From contig PUQB01000541.1 in the NCBI GenBank assembly GCA_003024785.1, forward strand, positions 79,632 through 143,631: a DNA stretch of 64,000 nucleotides, read 5' to 3'. Positions 1 to 12,500 of the stretch are shown piece after piece. This DNA comes from Selaginella tamariscina (lineage: Eukaryota; Streptophyta; Lycopodiopsida; Selaginellales; Selaginellaceae). The translations under genes and the position numbers were made by a program. The notes beneath the pieces were generated by a model, which saw only the letters and a list, made by a program, of their open reading frames with translations, was not told the DNA's origin and searched no databases. Position 1 is the stretch's first letter. Every line of letters starts with the position of its first letter.

Positions 1-534
1 CACACAGATCGTCCAGAATTGGAAAGTCGACTGGCTTTGTCATATTAACGGGAACTCTGGGGTAGGCAAGTCTGCGTTCCTTTGTGTACTTCATTATCAG
101 GAGGGGAATAGAGTTGGCCCAGTTTTCAGGTGCGGCTGCACATCTACCAGTCTGGCCCTTATATATGGGAATTCAAAGATGATACCGTGAGCGTGGGGGA
201 CATAGCCAGTTATCCAATCGAATCGTTTCAGAAGGCCTCATGGCACCTGATAAACCAGAAGGTTCCGGATTTATGTCCTCTTGGGAGGACTGTGCTGGTG
301 GCAGCTTCTCCAGAAAGAGCAACGTCAAATCTGCTAAAGCAGACCGGCGAAAGACTGTTATGTACATGTATCCGTGGGACAAGGATGAGTTTGCCAAGCT
401 GGTGCAGCTATGGAAAGACTGCAGTGGCAAGCTTTCAGATGAGTTGAAGACTGTAACCCACAAGCTAGATGCGCTGCTGAAGAAGAATGTAGTAGTCAAC
501 AAGGCGAAGGTGCTCGCTGAAGGAGATGGGTGAG

Positions 535-612
535 GAGCTTCTGCTTGAAGTGCCCGAGCTTCTAAAACAAGCAGACGAGCTTCTAAAACAAGCAGGCGAG
601 CTGCTTGAGAGA
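535..612 (+). repeat. 21-bp in-frame heptad repeat (coiled-coil coding)
   Basis: Four consecutive 21-bp units start at 535, 556, 577 and 598; the two central units are nearly identical. Each encodes a heptad of the ELLKQAD/ELLKQAG type, so the segment should form a short leucine-rich coiled coil. It lies between the MPxW-type block and the FGG block of the Crinkler/RHS-type gene. Confidence 0.75.
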
Positions 613-1186
613 GATGTGGCGGAAAGCCTAGCTGTGAACCTTGAGGTAGTGGCCTCTTTATGAGCGAGAGACTGGATGAAGTCCTAGTGCGTGTGGGAGC
701 TTGTGACCTCTATTATAAGTGGTTTGGAGGGGTTGTCCGGCTGTTCTGGTCTGAAGACTTAGAATGCATGAACGAGGCTTCATTCTCTCGGAAGGTGAAT
801 GAGGCACTGAAATGATAGCAACCTGTTTAAACTTATAGGGAGCGTTCTATCGGGATCACAGACTAATGATATATCTTGGATGCTCCTTCACTTCAAGAAG
901 AGTTCACAGAGTGATTCTTGCAAGCAGTACTACCTCGACTTCTTGCTCCTTGAAGGTGAAATACTTGTTCACTGAGGTTCTTGCGAAGACGAAGCCGCTA
1001 GAGTTGCGGTCGTTTATGAAAACTGCAGCACGCATACCTGAGTACGGGCGCTCCGAGGATTTGTGTTTGAGACGCTTGCCATTCGTGAAGTCTTGCAGAG
1101 ACGTGTTGCAATGGTGCCTATGGTGAGCCAACAGTTTTCTCATGCACTTGTGTGCACTATGGCTGTTACAGGTGGATGATAAGCAC

Positions 1187-1354
1187 TGCAACAAATGCAA
1201 ATGTCGTGAAGATAAAGCAAGTAAAGGAAGTAAATCTGTGCAATGGATTGCTTGCAATGTCTGTGATGAGTGGTACCACTTTAACTGTGCCAGGGCCGAT
1301 ACTACGGTGGCGGCACAGTGGCAGTGGCAGTGGCAGTGGCAGTGCCCGTCTTGT
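1187..1354 (+). other. PHD zinc finger inside the Crinkler/RHS-type gene
   Basis: An open frame at 1142-1465 contains a full C4HC3 ligand set: CNKC at the start, CNVC, then DEWYHFNC (Cx2Cx4Hx2C spacing), and CPSC at the end. PHD fingers usually read histone H3 tails. The conserved Trp before the last CxxC is expanded into alternating Gln-Trp pairs by a (TGGCAG)n hexanucleotide run at about 1318-1342. The finger interrupts the Crinkler/RHS landmarks rather than flanking them: RGFVFE lies upstream and YVWRPL downstream. It may be a genuine inserted domain, an exon of an overlapping gene, or an insertion relic. The zinc-finger call is firm; its membership in one protein with the NTPase is inference. 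Confidence 0.7.
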
Positions 1355-2046
1355 GAGGGCCCTGCCATTGTCGAACCCAAGCCCGACTTGCTGCTGCAGT
1401 ACTATGAAGGAAGTCTGGAAACTGCTTTAATGGATGCCGGTGAGTGCAAATGTGTTATTGGTTAAAACTTATCAAAGTGGTGGCAGGTGAACGTGCCTCC
1501 AAGTATGTGTGGCGGCCACTGATCAAGAATAATGCTGCCTTCGATTTTGTTGTTCTCCCATGATCTTGGGCCAGCAACTGTAGCAGCACAGCCCCGTACC
1601 AGCCGAAGCAGTTCAGAATGGTGTTGCTGCTCTGCGTGCGTGGAATGATAAGTACGGGGACGGTAAGGCTAAAGACAGGGAATACGTTCTGTGCTTTTTC
1701 TTGGCGGAAGAAAACTACGAGGAGTTTGGTTCCCAGGGCTACCGGGACAGATCGCGCAGGGTAACAAGCCAAGCTGTGAAAGGTAGATTTTGCTATCACG
1801 GGTGTAGATGAGATGCTCATGGAATGAATGCAGGCATTCGACAATATAAGGTGATGTTAACGGAGAGTCATACCCTTCGATGGGGATATAGAAGCTGGTG
1901 AGAATGTGGAGGTGGTTGATGACGTTACCAAGCTGAGGTTTGAAGGCGGCGAGCTTTGTGCAACCAATTATTTCGACCCAGACGAGCAGATTGACCGACA
2001 CGAGGAGATGGAATCGTGGTTGAGAAAGGATAAGCGACGGATATAA

Positions 2047-3230
2047 TTGGAAAGCTTTTTTTTGTGCATATACGTTGTGAGTTCCTCTTCTAGTAACTGA
2101 TCAATCGCTATGTGTTGAGTGTGTGTGTGTGTGTTGTGAGTTGGTTTTCAGTGTTTTGCTATTATTTGTAACTGACCAATCATTTTTCTATATATGTTTG
2201 TGAGTTCCTTGGACAATCATCACAAATGTAAAGGCGATGAGCAACCCTCGAGCTACTGCTGACGAGCCTTTCATCTCAATAAACTCGTGCTTCGGTGCCT
2301 TCGCCACGGACGGTGACAGGAGCCTCGAGTGGAGCACGGGAAGCTGTTCGAGTGGTCACCACAGACCACCGGAGAAATAATACAGACGGCCGGGAAGCAA
2401 AGGAAACGCCACACAACCATGCAATCCGTTTACTTGTCCGGTCAACCGATTTTTGTTTGTCTAGCCAGGTGATCCGGACTGGCGCGCCGACTCAACCTCG
2501 GATATCACGTCTTAACATTTACATATACACACACACGCACAAAAAGTAAAGCATTTACACAATCAAACACTTATACACATATATGCACATACACTAAACA
2601 TCCATAAACACATACGTAGGCACATCAAAACTTCACAGACACTGTATGTATATGCACATACACACGTCACACACGCGCATACATGCACAATCACACACAT
2701 AATAAATATTCACATTCATAAACTTCTTTTTGATCTGCCTATCTTTAATAATTTACCTTCAATCTTCAAACTTATGTACTTCAATCTATCTAAACTTATG
2801 TACTTCAATAACAATTGAATTGAATGCAAAAGTTTTCACCTGCAAAAGAAATAAATAATTATATATTATATATATATTAATTAGTTATTACTTTTTAGTG
2901 TATTTACTTATAGAAATATTTAAAACTGGCTGAAATGTTTTAAAATGATAAACAATTTTAATAATAGTTTCAGACTTGTTAATATGGATAATACTACTAT
3001 CAATGTTTAAAAGTGCTCGTAAACGATAATTCATTAATCAATATTCTTAAGTAGTAAGAGTGGATTTTATAACTTAATGCTTTTTTTTATTTCTGTTCCT
3101 ATACCTATATAATACATGAAATTTAAAAAAACCACTTATGCATTCTCACGTTAAAAGAATTAAAATTTACTGTAGCCTTCGTTAGAATAAGCCATTTTTT
3201 AAATATAAAACATTGTAAAAGCAGAGCTAC

Positions 3231-3270
<40 letters not shown>

Positions 3271-4042
3271 ATATATTACTGTTTGTCTATATATTTTTAA
3301 CCGTAGATGGCTATAATTACTTAATCTAATTATATATCATTTATAAGTTTAACATTAAACAGTAGTATATTTTATATATCACTTGTAAATCTATTCTTCA
3401 AAAATTTGTGCTCACACACAAATTTAAAATATTCTTTAGAAAAATATTAATATTAATTTTATGTAGAAATAATACATAAATGACTTTAACAACAACTATT
3501 ACCAATATTTTTCTTAAAAGATTTTTATAAAACCATTTTTAATGTTATATATGTTAATTCTACTTTAACATTATTTTTAAAATAAGTTTTAACTAACCAC
3601 AAGGACCAATAGTTAAAGAATAATTTTATGTGTAAATTATTCAAAATCGATTGTAAACAAAAGCTTATATTTGAAATAATATTATAAGAGATAATTAATG
3701 AGTATTTCAATCTTTAAATTTATTTTTTTTATAATACATAACATAAATATAACATATAATTCAAAGGTATTTTGTTTGATCATAACTAAAGATACATCTG
3801 AATGCAAATGTTTAATAAGAATATATATAATAATTCTTTAAAAAATACATATATGAAAATTAAATAAATTTCAACCCTTTCCATAAACTTATAAAAAGAA
3901 AATTAAAAAAATTAATAATTATAAGCATTAGCATGGAAAAACAATGTATTAAACTAAAATTAAACATAAAAGTTATTTCATAAATAAATTCAAATTTGTT
4001 GGTTAGGTACATCAACATGCTAAAGCTAAAGGATCCATTGTA
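2047..4042. other. AT-rich spacer with microsatellites
   Basis: No convincing gene is seen. The first 250 bases look like a 3' flank: a possible AATAAA signal lies at about 2278, in CTCAATAAACTCG. GT-rich runs occur near 2118-2137 and a pure (GT)n tract at 3231-3268; CA-rich runs occur around 2525-2700. The rest is A/T-rich low-complexity DNA with only short spurious ORFs. Confidence 0.6.
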
Positions 4043-4216
4043 GTGATCTTTGCAAGCGTTCAAATTTTTTTGACATTGTGCTATCAGTTTTCTCCATCTT
4101 CTTTTCATCCCATTTGGCCCATGGTGTTCCATTTCTTTGGATTTTCTTTTAAGACTTTTGTGTCCCGTGGTTTCAACTGTCTCTTGGTTGTTATAGATCT
4201 TCTCGAAGATGGCTCA
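4043..4216 (+). mobile_element. Ty3/gypsy integrase fragment, left half of a split copy
   Basis: The frame resembles the gypsy integrase stretch that runs from the linker before the core to the first catalytic block: an HLP/GP-like linker and then GFNCLLVVIDLL, matching the usual G-x-D-x-(I/L)-x-VVVDRFSK pattern. It stops exactly where element A begins. The continuation (HFFPCHNS...) is found beyond that element at 11301, so the two pieces were one integrase gene before the insertion. It is an old copy with frame damage. Confidence 0.6.
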
Positions 4217-5825
4217 TGTCAAAGTTTTAATCCAAAGGGCCAACATGTGGCTGCCAAGTGGCCATTCGGTGTCATCACCCTGTGTGACTAACGCTAAATC
4301 TTCCAAGATAACCCTAAGAGTCTGACTTAGAGGCCCAATTAGGTAGAAGACTTAGAGTCCTACCCTAAGTCCCCTCCTCTGAACCCTAGCGATTAGACTT
4401 TAGGATCCTGTCCCATTAGACCTATACTGGCTCATGCTCTAACCCCACAAAGGAGATGTGTCTCACACATACCCTCGTGATAAAGCTAAGGCATCGTCAC
4501 TTACCCCTTGAGAAATTACCCTCATTCGGGAGTACAACCCCTTTAGGGCGACAAGGGGTAAGGGTTTGAGTGGCCAAGTCATACCCTAGACCTAGGGCTA
4601 ATACATAGTGAGGACACGAGTGTACGTTGTATGTGAACACGAGTGTTCTACTAAGCAAACTCCCTAAGGCCTAAGTACATGACCTTGCGAGTGCTTCACG
4701 AAAAGGCTCCTACTAACAAGCTTAAGTTGTTCAACCCCTAAATTCCAAGGAGAACACTCCTCTAGCCAAGTGTGCCTAAGCACACCTAGTTACGAGACCT
4801 AACCTCCATTGAGCAAATGCTCAAGGCTTAGCACCCTAGTGCGAGCACAAGCATGTTTGTTTGTTATAATATCCAACCCCTTTGCGACAAGCCCATGACA
4901 CAACCCCAAAGGCGTGCCTCAAGCATTGTATCGTGTGACGTCTAGCCTAGTGTCACATCTCCATGTGACACTGCCTTCCATGATGTGGGCTATCATGCCA
5001 TAGCCCTTAGATTTGAGAGTTGCACCAAGTGCCACAAACGTGACTCCTAAATGCCAACTTTAGAACCCCTCATTGAACCCTTAGGAACTAGGGAATGTAA
5101 ACCTGTCAAACAAGATCCCACGCCCACAGTTGGGCGGACATAGACGTGCCTTGCTTGGCCGTGAGTGCTACACCTAGCTTGACGTGAAGGAGGAGGCTGG
5201 AGACAAGCCTTTACCTTTGCCTCTTGGAACTTGCAATCCGACAAGACCTCTCAGATATAGAATCACCAACATTAAAGGTAAGTTACCTTGAAGGTAGGAC
5301 GTACCCCTGTCATCTGGAAGTTAGGGCGGCACAACAGAGGGTTGTGCACAAGCTAGAGCTTGCACTGGGAGAAGAGTAACGAGCTCAGTCATGAACCCAT
5401 GAACCCTCACTCCTACTTACTACCTTATTTATATGACAGAGGCCCCCCCCTCTGTTTTCCTGTTTACATAAGTGGGCTGGCATGGAATCTCATTCTATAC
5501 TTGGTGAGTTATCCATCAACCCTAAACCCTAACCTATCAAACCTAGGGGTATTTCTAAACATATCCGACATGCCGAACTCACCGGAACTAGCCATTAACC
5601 CAACCGGGACAAAAAAACCAGAGTAAGAGTTTTATAGAGGTAAATTCTAAGCTTCGCCTAGAGTTTCCTACAAATACCTAATGACACCCGGCCGGACCAT
5701 CACCAGATACCCAAGTGCACTAAGCGGGCATGTTTCCTACTACATCTAGAGCTTATCAACATAGTACAGTAGGTAACAATAATTAATGTCCAAAGTAAAG
5801 GGGAGTCATAGTAAAAACTATGACA
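4217..5825 (-). repeat. 3' LTR of element A
   Basis: It is about 1.6 kb. It begins TGTCAAAGTTTTAA and ends with the perfect stem-loop that marks the outer LTR end in this family (ACTATGACA at 5817-5825). It is collinear with 9610-11300 and, in reverse complement, with the B and C LTRs. It lacks the ~69-bp internal duplication of the B and C LTRs. Confidence 0.85.
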
Positions 5826-8800
5826 CACTCCCCCTTTGAATGTCAATGTCCTCGTTGACGTCCAACTCCAAGACTAGATAATGTTAGAGAAAAACTAACC
5901 AAAACTAACATATCACTCTATGCGAGTTAGTCAAAAGTTCACATAATTTCATTACCCCCTTGCATTACGCAAAGCCAAGTACTTCAAACCGTCATTCACT
6001 GAGTCATAAACCTAGCTGTCGGAGGCACCACCTGCGACATGAAGTCACTTGGAGACCTTTTGCACGTCTGTAAAGTCTGTCACCTGATGCACACAACACT
6101 GGTTAATTTCTTTACTTAACTAGAATTTATATTAGAGGCCTCTAGTTAGCGTTGTTGCCGGCCCCTTGGTTAATAGAAATAAAGACTTGCTTTATTCCTT
6201 AATATCAAACACAGTTGATGACCTGTTGTCTTAGCACACATTAAGCACTTTGACGTCTATCTCAAGTGCTTAACCAAACGCCTTCACGTTTCTCCAATTG
6301 TTCCACTTTCACATGTCATGGTATTATAGCCTCACTTTTCTGTATTCCTCAGTGTTTCTCATTACCCTTTTACATAAGGGTCTGGTACTATATCTAGTAT
6401 ATAGTTATGTCAGACTAGGTATGAGACTTTATCAGAATCAAGCTCTTTTTCGATACTAGAGTACTATTCCAGAAACTCTGTTCTTTGTAGACATGTCAAT
6501 CTGGCCAGAGGTGATCACAGAGGTGCATGGCTGTACACATGTATACAACAAGGTCATACCAATATGCCAAATGTCATCCACTTGGTGTGTCATTAACATA
6601 ATTTATTCCCGATATGAACCAAATTGAGTCAAATTTACAACTAAGTGTGTTAGCTCTACCATTCATCTTTTGCAACCTAGCTTGTACTCTTTCATAACAC
6701 TGACCAATTCAAGGACCAAATAAGCTAACATACATTTCTTACAAACTAATGTGGAAACCAAGAAATTCAACCATCTCTAGTGCCTCAATCGACGACCTTT
6801 AGATAACACGTCTCTTAATTGTCATTTTCATTGTACTCATTCCCCAAAGAGCACATCGTACTAGATGCTGTTTAATACTTCCTAACTCTTTATCTCATTA
6901 AGTTTAAAAATACCAAATTTTAAAACTTAGTTTCCATGATAAGAGTTTCCCTAAACTCGTAATACTACACGTCTTCATAACATTATACTTATTTCCAACT
7001 CTTAAACTGATTACGCAAATGTTTCCCAACACTATACCGAGAAGTATAGCATTTCCATTAATTTGAGCAATTAGTGTTTTGATAAATATCTTTTTAAATT
7101 AATCCTTATTCCATAAACATTTGTAATTTCGATATTGATACTTTCGAATGGATAATGATCGTTTTTAAACGTTCAAATCCTAAGTTTACCAACTAGTTGT
7201 TATACTAGTGGATATAACCTTATAATCGTATCAATTTATTAAAATGCTACAACTTTAATATAGATATGGTCTTAGTTTACATGAACCAAACTTCAGTTTT
7301 GAGACAGAAATATAATGTTACGACAGTATTCCGAGGAACTTTGTTCAGAGACTAAGAAATCATGAACTAGTGTCTAGTTCATCTAACTGATTTAATAAGA
7401 TATCATTTTCCACACTAATTATTATAACACCAAAGTGCCACACTAACTTCATATTTCAGTTATATATTATACTTCAGTAGATCTCCCCAAACATGAATAA
7501 GATATCTAATTCAGTACGTCGAACTAAGATACATTATTCACTCTAGACACCTAGTAATCATCAACATACCACATTGCTCCTTAAGCAATGTATTGAGAAA
7601 CTCCTCATTTCTCAATTAGCTTGAAAACATGTTTCAAGTTATTATATTAAGGTATTGCCTTACCAAAGTGTCAAACTCAAATCCGCTTGAGTCATTATAT
7701 TTCATGATTATGGCCACCTCATTATGATCAACCAAGTCTCTAATATTGCTCAATATTCAAGAGATACATACTACATACTTACTTTGGACAAGTCATTTAT
7801 AATTAATCTTAAAGACTGTCATAAATACTTTTCAAAGTCTAAGATATGAATATCTCAATGAATAAAGTGATAGGAAACCTCATATTTTATACGAATATTG
7901 GACCATACGTTATGGACATTGTATTCCACAATCATCAAGAAGGGAGATCATCTTCTTGAACTAATCTCATCACTGGATATATCTTACTTTCAAGGATATT
8001 GAACCAAACTCAAGGAACACATCAAACCTTAAGATAGAACTAACAACTAACCCAAGGGAATAATTACAACCTTGAGTCAAGAATAATTCTATTTTTTTAA
8101 TATTCCAAAGAACTGAAAATACCTACTTGATAAATTTTCTGAGTGTTCACATTTTCAATCATGATGCAAAATCTTTGAATAATTGTATTCAACTCTAAAA
8201 TAAAATTAATATTGGAAACCAATACATACTAACTTATAATTCTCAGAATAATGACTCTCTGAGGAAGTACATACATTTAAATTTCCAATGGAAATCCGAA
8301 TTACTAGCTCATTGATAGTTCCCAACATAAATTATCAAACTTAGCAAGTTTCCTTACTTAGCGATAAACAAAGTGGAGAATCTCAAATCATGCTCTTCTT
8401 AACCAAGGAATCACCCTTGTTCAAGAGCTTATGCCCACATTGTAATAACATTACAGATTTCAAAATTAAAGAGTTAACAATGAAAATGCACAAGTGTGCA
8501 CTGAACGCCTTCATTATGCAAGTTCTCCATTACTCAATAACTAAAAAATGTAAACGTATGTTTTCAAACATTTTCCTTATGATAGATCATGCCATCCATC
8601 TAAAAGCTGCATTGATAGGGATGCAATATTAAATTTGTCTACTGCCAAAATGTATTATTCTATTTCATTCTTATAATCCACATGAAATAACTTCATAATC
8701 AAGTTAATTGAGCTATCTAACTTGAATATAAAGTGCGCGCTTACAACCAACTAAGGTTTCAAGTTGTATTTTGTTCAAATTAGGTAACTTGAACTTAGTA

Positions 8801-9609
8801 AGCTATTTTACCTAATGTTACTTGTAGCTAGCGTCATCAAAATATTGCGAACATCGGACAATACTTTAATTACATTGGATTTTTGAACCAATTGCTTAAC
8901 ATATTCATCATATGTTAATATTCACATTCCGTTGTATTACAAGTTCAACACTATAGTCTGCTTCTAGAGTTACACTCTCGGAAACATGCACTATAATAAG
9001 AGCTTATTTACACTTTATGTTAAAATGTAATATTCATTCTTATGTTTGAATATGCCCTTCTCCCGAAATCAAAGAGACACATTTAACATAAGCCTTTCCC
9101 GTTTGAACATTATTGTCGAAATCAATATTGAATGTTGACAAAAGTTAAGTCAAAACTCAAAGGACATTGTTACGTTCTCAATCATATGTATTCCAATTTC
9201 ATACACCTTAAAAAAATTTATTTTTTTTTCAATAATGTGTAAACTTAGCATATCACACGATCCACTTCACAAGACTTAGTTTGTAAGCCAGAACAAACTA
9301 ATACGCCACGTCTTGTGGAAGCATATGGTAAAGTAACATGAACATCTATAAGGTAAAGTAACTTAGCATACAACTTGGACGTTGACTTCCAAGTGTTACC
9401 TTCAATATTGGAGTCCATAACTCACACCCACTTATTAAGTCAACGTTCTTTGAAGAGTTATAAATCTCAGGACCAACTCCATGCGTAGAGTTCAGATGTG
9501 TAAGCCAAAAGTGATAGAATACTTCAAGAATTTAGAACTAACTAAACCCTAAAATACACTACACTTTAGGCAATCCTACTGACAGCAGAGAATAGGCTCT
9601 AATATCAAT

Positions 9610-11300
9610 TGTCAAAGTTTTAACTCGAAATGCCAACATGTGGCAACACGTGGCTGCCAAGTGGCCATTCGACGTCATCACCTTGTGTGACCAATGCTAA
9701 GTTTTTCAAGATAACCCTAAGAGTTTGACTTAAAGGCCCAATTAGGTAGAAGACTTAGAGTCCTACCCTAAGTCCCCTAGAATGACCATCCCCTGAACCT
9801 TAGAGGATAACCCGAGTAGATTTTAAGATCCTGTCCCAGTAGACCTAGACTGGCTCATGCCCTAACCCCATAAAGGAGATGTGTCTCACACATACCCCCG
9901 TGACAAAGCCAAGGCATCGTCACTTACCCCTTGAGGAATCACCCTCATTCGGGAGTACAACCCCTTTAGGGCGACAAGGGGTACCCTGAACCACGACTAA
10001 CCCCTAAGGATTTGAGTGGCCAAGTCATATCCTAGATCTAGGGCTAATACTTAGTGAGGACACGAGTGTGCACCGTAAGCAAACACAAGTGTTCTACTAA
10101 GCAAACTCCCTAAGGCTAGGTTTGGATAAACCCTAAGTACATGACCTTGCGAGTGCTTCACGAAAAGGCTCCTACTAATAAGCTTAGGTTATTCAACCCC
10201 TGGATTCCAAGGAGAACACTCTCCTAGCTAAGTGTGCCTAAGCACACCTAGTTACGAGACCTAACCTCCATTAAGCAAATGCCCAAGGCTTAGCACCCTA
10301 GTGCGAGCACAAGCATGTTTGTTTGTTAGAGTATCAAACCCCTTTGCGACAAGCCCATGACACAACCCCAAAGAGCGTGCCTCAAAGCATTGTATCGTGT
10401 GACGTCTAGCCCAATATCACATCTCCATGTGACACTGCCTTCCACGATGTGGGCTATCATCATAGCCCTTAGATTTGAGAGTTGCACCAAGTGTCACAAA
10501 TGTGACTCCTAAATGCCAACTTTAGAAACCTCAGTGAACCCTTAGGAACTAGGGAATGTGAACCTGTCAAACAAGATCCCACGCCCACAGTTGGGCAAGG
10601 ACATAGACGTGCCTTGCTTGGCCGTGAGTGCTACACCTAGCTTGACGTGAAGGAGGAGGCTGGAGACAAGCCTTTACCTCTGCCTCTTGGAACTTGCAAT
10701 CCGATAAGACCTCCCAGATATGGAAGCCAACATTAAGGGTAAGTTACCCCAAAGGTAGGATGTACCCCTGTCATCTGAAGTTAGGGCAACACAACAGAGG
10801 GTTGTGCACAAGCTAGAGCTTGCACCGGGAGAAGAGTAACGAGCTCAGTCATGAACTCAGGAACCCTCACTCCTACTTACTACCTTTTTGTGTGACAAAG
10901 CCCCCCCCCCCCCCCCTATGTTTTCCTGTTTACTTAAGTGGGCTGGCACGAATCTCATTCCCAGAGGGAATATACTTGGTGAGTTATCATCGACCCCTAA
11001 ACCTTAACCTATCAAACCTAGGGGTATTTATAAACATATCCGACATGCCGAACTCACTGGAACTAGCCATTAACCCAACAGGGACACGAAAAACCAGGGT
11101 AAGAGTTTTTCTAGAAGGTAAGTTTTAACTTCGCCTAGAGTTTCCTACAAATACCTAATAACACCGGCCATATCATCACTAGATACCCAAGTGCACTAAG
11201 CGGGCATGTTTCCTACTACATCTAGAGCTTATCAATATAGTACATAGGTAACAACAATCAATGTCCAAAGTAAAGGGGAGTCATAGTAAAAATTATGACA
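9610..11300 (-). repeat. 5' LTR of element A
   Basis: Collinear partner of 4217-5825, about 1.7 kb. Differences between the two include substitutions as well as indels, consistent with an old insertion. It includes a long C-run near 10901-10916, the complement of the G-run kept in the B and C LTRs. The minus-strand primer-binding-site remnant lies immediately to its left, near 9590-9609. Confidence 0.85.
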
Positions 11301-12060
11301 ACCCATTTCTTTCCATGTCACAACTCGATTACTGGTGCTGATGTAGCTGATCTGGTCTATCGTGGTGTCTTCAAGCTTGATGATGTTGTCAGTGACCGGG
11401 GTCCTCAATTCATCTCGTCGTTCTGGCAATAGTTCCTTCGTGCCATGCGAGTCAATGTTCACTGACCAGTGCTCACCATCCACAATCTAATGGTTAGGAG
11501 TGAACCATTTAAACTCTCGTTGGTCTTATGAGTTGCTGATTGTTCCATTCTCTAATGATCATGCTCAGGACCGTGCTACCCCCTTGCCAACTCTTAAGTT
11601 TGTCATCATCTAAACTATGCTCATGAATCTTATCGGTAGACGCCCAACCGGAATTGTTTGCCTGCCCCAATATTTCAACCAGGTAGTAAAGTCTAGCTCT
11701 TTCACCGACATTGGCCTTCCTCCTAACCTAGTGACAGCTTTGTGGTTCCCCACTGCCTCTTAGACATTTCCTACCATCTTTAGCTCCATGTTCATCTTCA
11801 ATTACATCACGTCTTCCATGTCTCTCTTCTCAAACCTTACTATGAGAGTGACATACTCAGTCGTATTCCACTGCCTCCACCACCTAACATCATCGTAGAC
11901 GAACTCAAATTCAAAGTTACCAATGTTTTGGATTCTCATCGCATGTATGACCAACTTCAATACCTTGTTGACTGGAAAGGATTCTCTCATCGAACTTGGA
12001 AGCCTACCGATCACCTTGAGAATGCTTCTGACCTTGTTGATGCAGTCATGAACCATAAAT
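11301..12060 (+). mobile_element. Ty3/gypsy chromovirus integrase-chromodomain fragment, right half
   Basis: The reading continues the integrase interrupted at 4216: HFFPCHNS, then [14 protein letters not shown] (second catalytic Asp region), frame-broken core, and a C-terminal block containing HVFHVSLLKPYY. The end (about 11870-12056) reads as a chromodomain: NVLDSHRMYDQLQYLVDWKG, TWKP and LENASDLVDA. In chromoviruses this domain directs integration to marked chromatin. Stops and frameshifts are frequent, so the copy is dead. Confidence 0.75.
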
Positions 12061-12189
12061 ACTCACTACATATCTTACTTAATATATGTGATAAAGCGTG
12101 ACATTGAGAATGCCAACAATTGGAGTTGGTTCTTAACAAGTTTCCAAAGTTGTTTGAGACTTAAGAAACTCTTTAATCGCAATAAAAGA

Positions 12190-12500
12190 GTTGTCAATTT
12201 CTATTATGACTTTTAATTTTACTTTACTGAATTATGTTGACAAGCCCTAAATGTAGTGAGAAATAGCCCCACTAGTGCACTTAGGTGTTTAGGCATAGTT
12301 CGGCCAATTGTTTATTATATTTTGAAAAAACTCTAGATAAAGATAGCACTTATCTTTTAGAAAACTCTATTCTTATATTTTCATGTTTTAGTTAGATTAA
12401 TTGAAAACTCACTAAGTATATTTTATTGGGAATTATATTCCGTGCTATCTCACTTTACAAAACAGGGAGGGGGGCAGGGAGGGGGCATCTAGTCATATGC
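12190..12500 (+). repeat. Diverged LTR relic related to the A/B/C family
   Basis: The order of short matches follows the first ~420 bases of the B LTR: TTGTCAATTTCTATTATGAC, then TTATGTTGACAAGCCCTA, TAGTGCACTTAGGTGTTTAGGCAT, AAACTCTAGATAAAGATAGCACTT, and a final G-run near 12466-12486. The rest of the LTR and its partner are missing. Position just after the gypsy chromodomain suggests an older nested insertion or the gypsy element's own related LTR. Confidence 0.55.

Larger units (their letters stand above)
1..2046 (+). pseudogene. Crinkler/RHS-type P-loop NTPase gene, 5'-truncated by the window and frame-broken
   Basis: Read across all three + frames, the stretch gives the ordered landmarks of the Crinkler/RHS NTPase family. 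A Walker A loop GNSGVGKS lies at about 50-73. A TVLVAASPER strand lies near 287-320, followed in another frame by MYMYPWDKDEF near 363-395. YYKWFGG is at about 711-731, RGFVFETLAIREVLQRR near 1052-1105, a YVWRPLIKNNAAFDF block near 1508-1552, and a FFLAEENYEEF block near 1697-1730. Translation ends at TAA 2044-2046. The frame changes at least six times, and in-frame stops occur (for example in the block near 1580). A PHD finger lies between the RGxxFE and YxxP blocks. Family members are modular effector-like NTPases in oomycetes, fungi and some plants; a cellular role here is unknown. It could be a decayed gene or a gene damaged by assembly indels; the in-frame stops favour real decay more than in the other genes. 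No start codon is visible because the window begins inside the gene. Confidence 0.6.
4217..11300 (-). mobile_element. Non-coding LTR retrotransposon, element A (LARD-like family, oldest copy)
   Basis: Two direct repeats (4217-5825 and 9610-11300) carry the same TGTCA...TGACA ends as elements B and C, in reverse orientation. The interior (5826-9609) corresponds to the B and C interiors and has no long ORF. Read on the minus strand, a decayed primer-binding site (TGATATTAGAGCC) follows the 5' LTR, and a purine-rich tract precedes the 3' LTR (plus-strand complement at 5826-5833). The flanks GCTCA and ACCCA look like a decayed 5-bp target duplication in the integrase codons that read ...KMAH... 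in relatives. Divergence from B/C is substantial, so this is the oldest copy. Having no gag or pol, it must depend on proteins from another element. Confidence 0.85.

Noticed and set aside
4043..4291. 82-codon plus-strand ORF
   Set aside because: It crosses the border from the gypsy integrase fragment into the element A LTR, so it is a chance fusion and not a gene.
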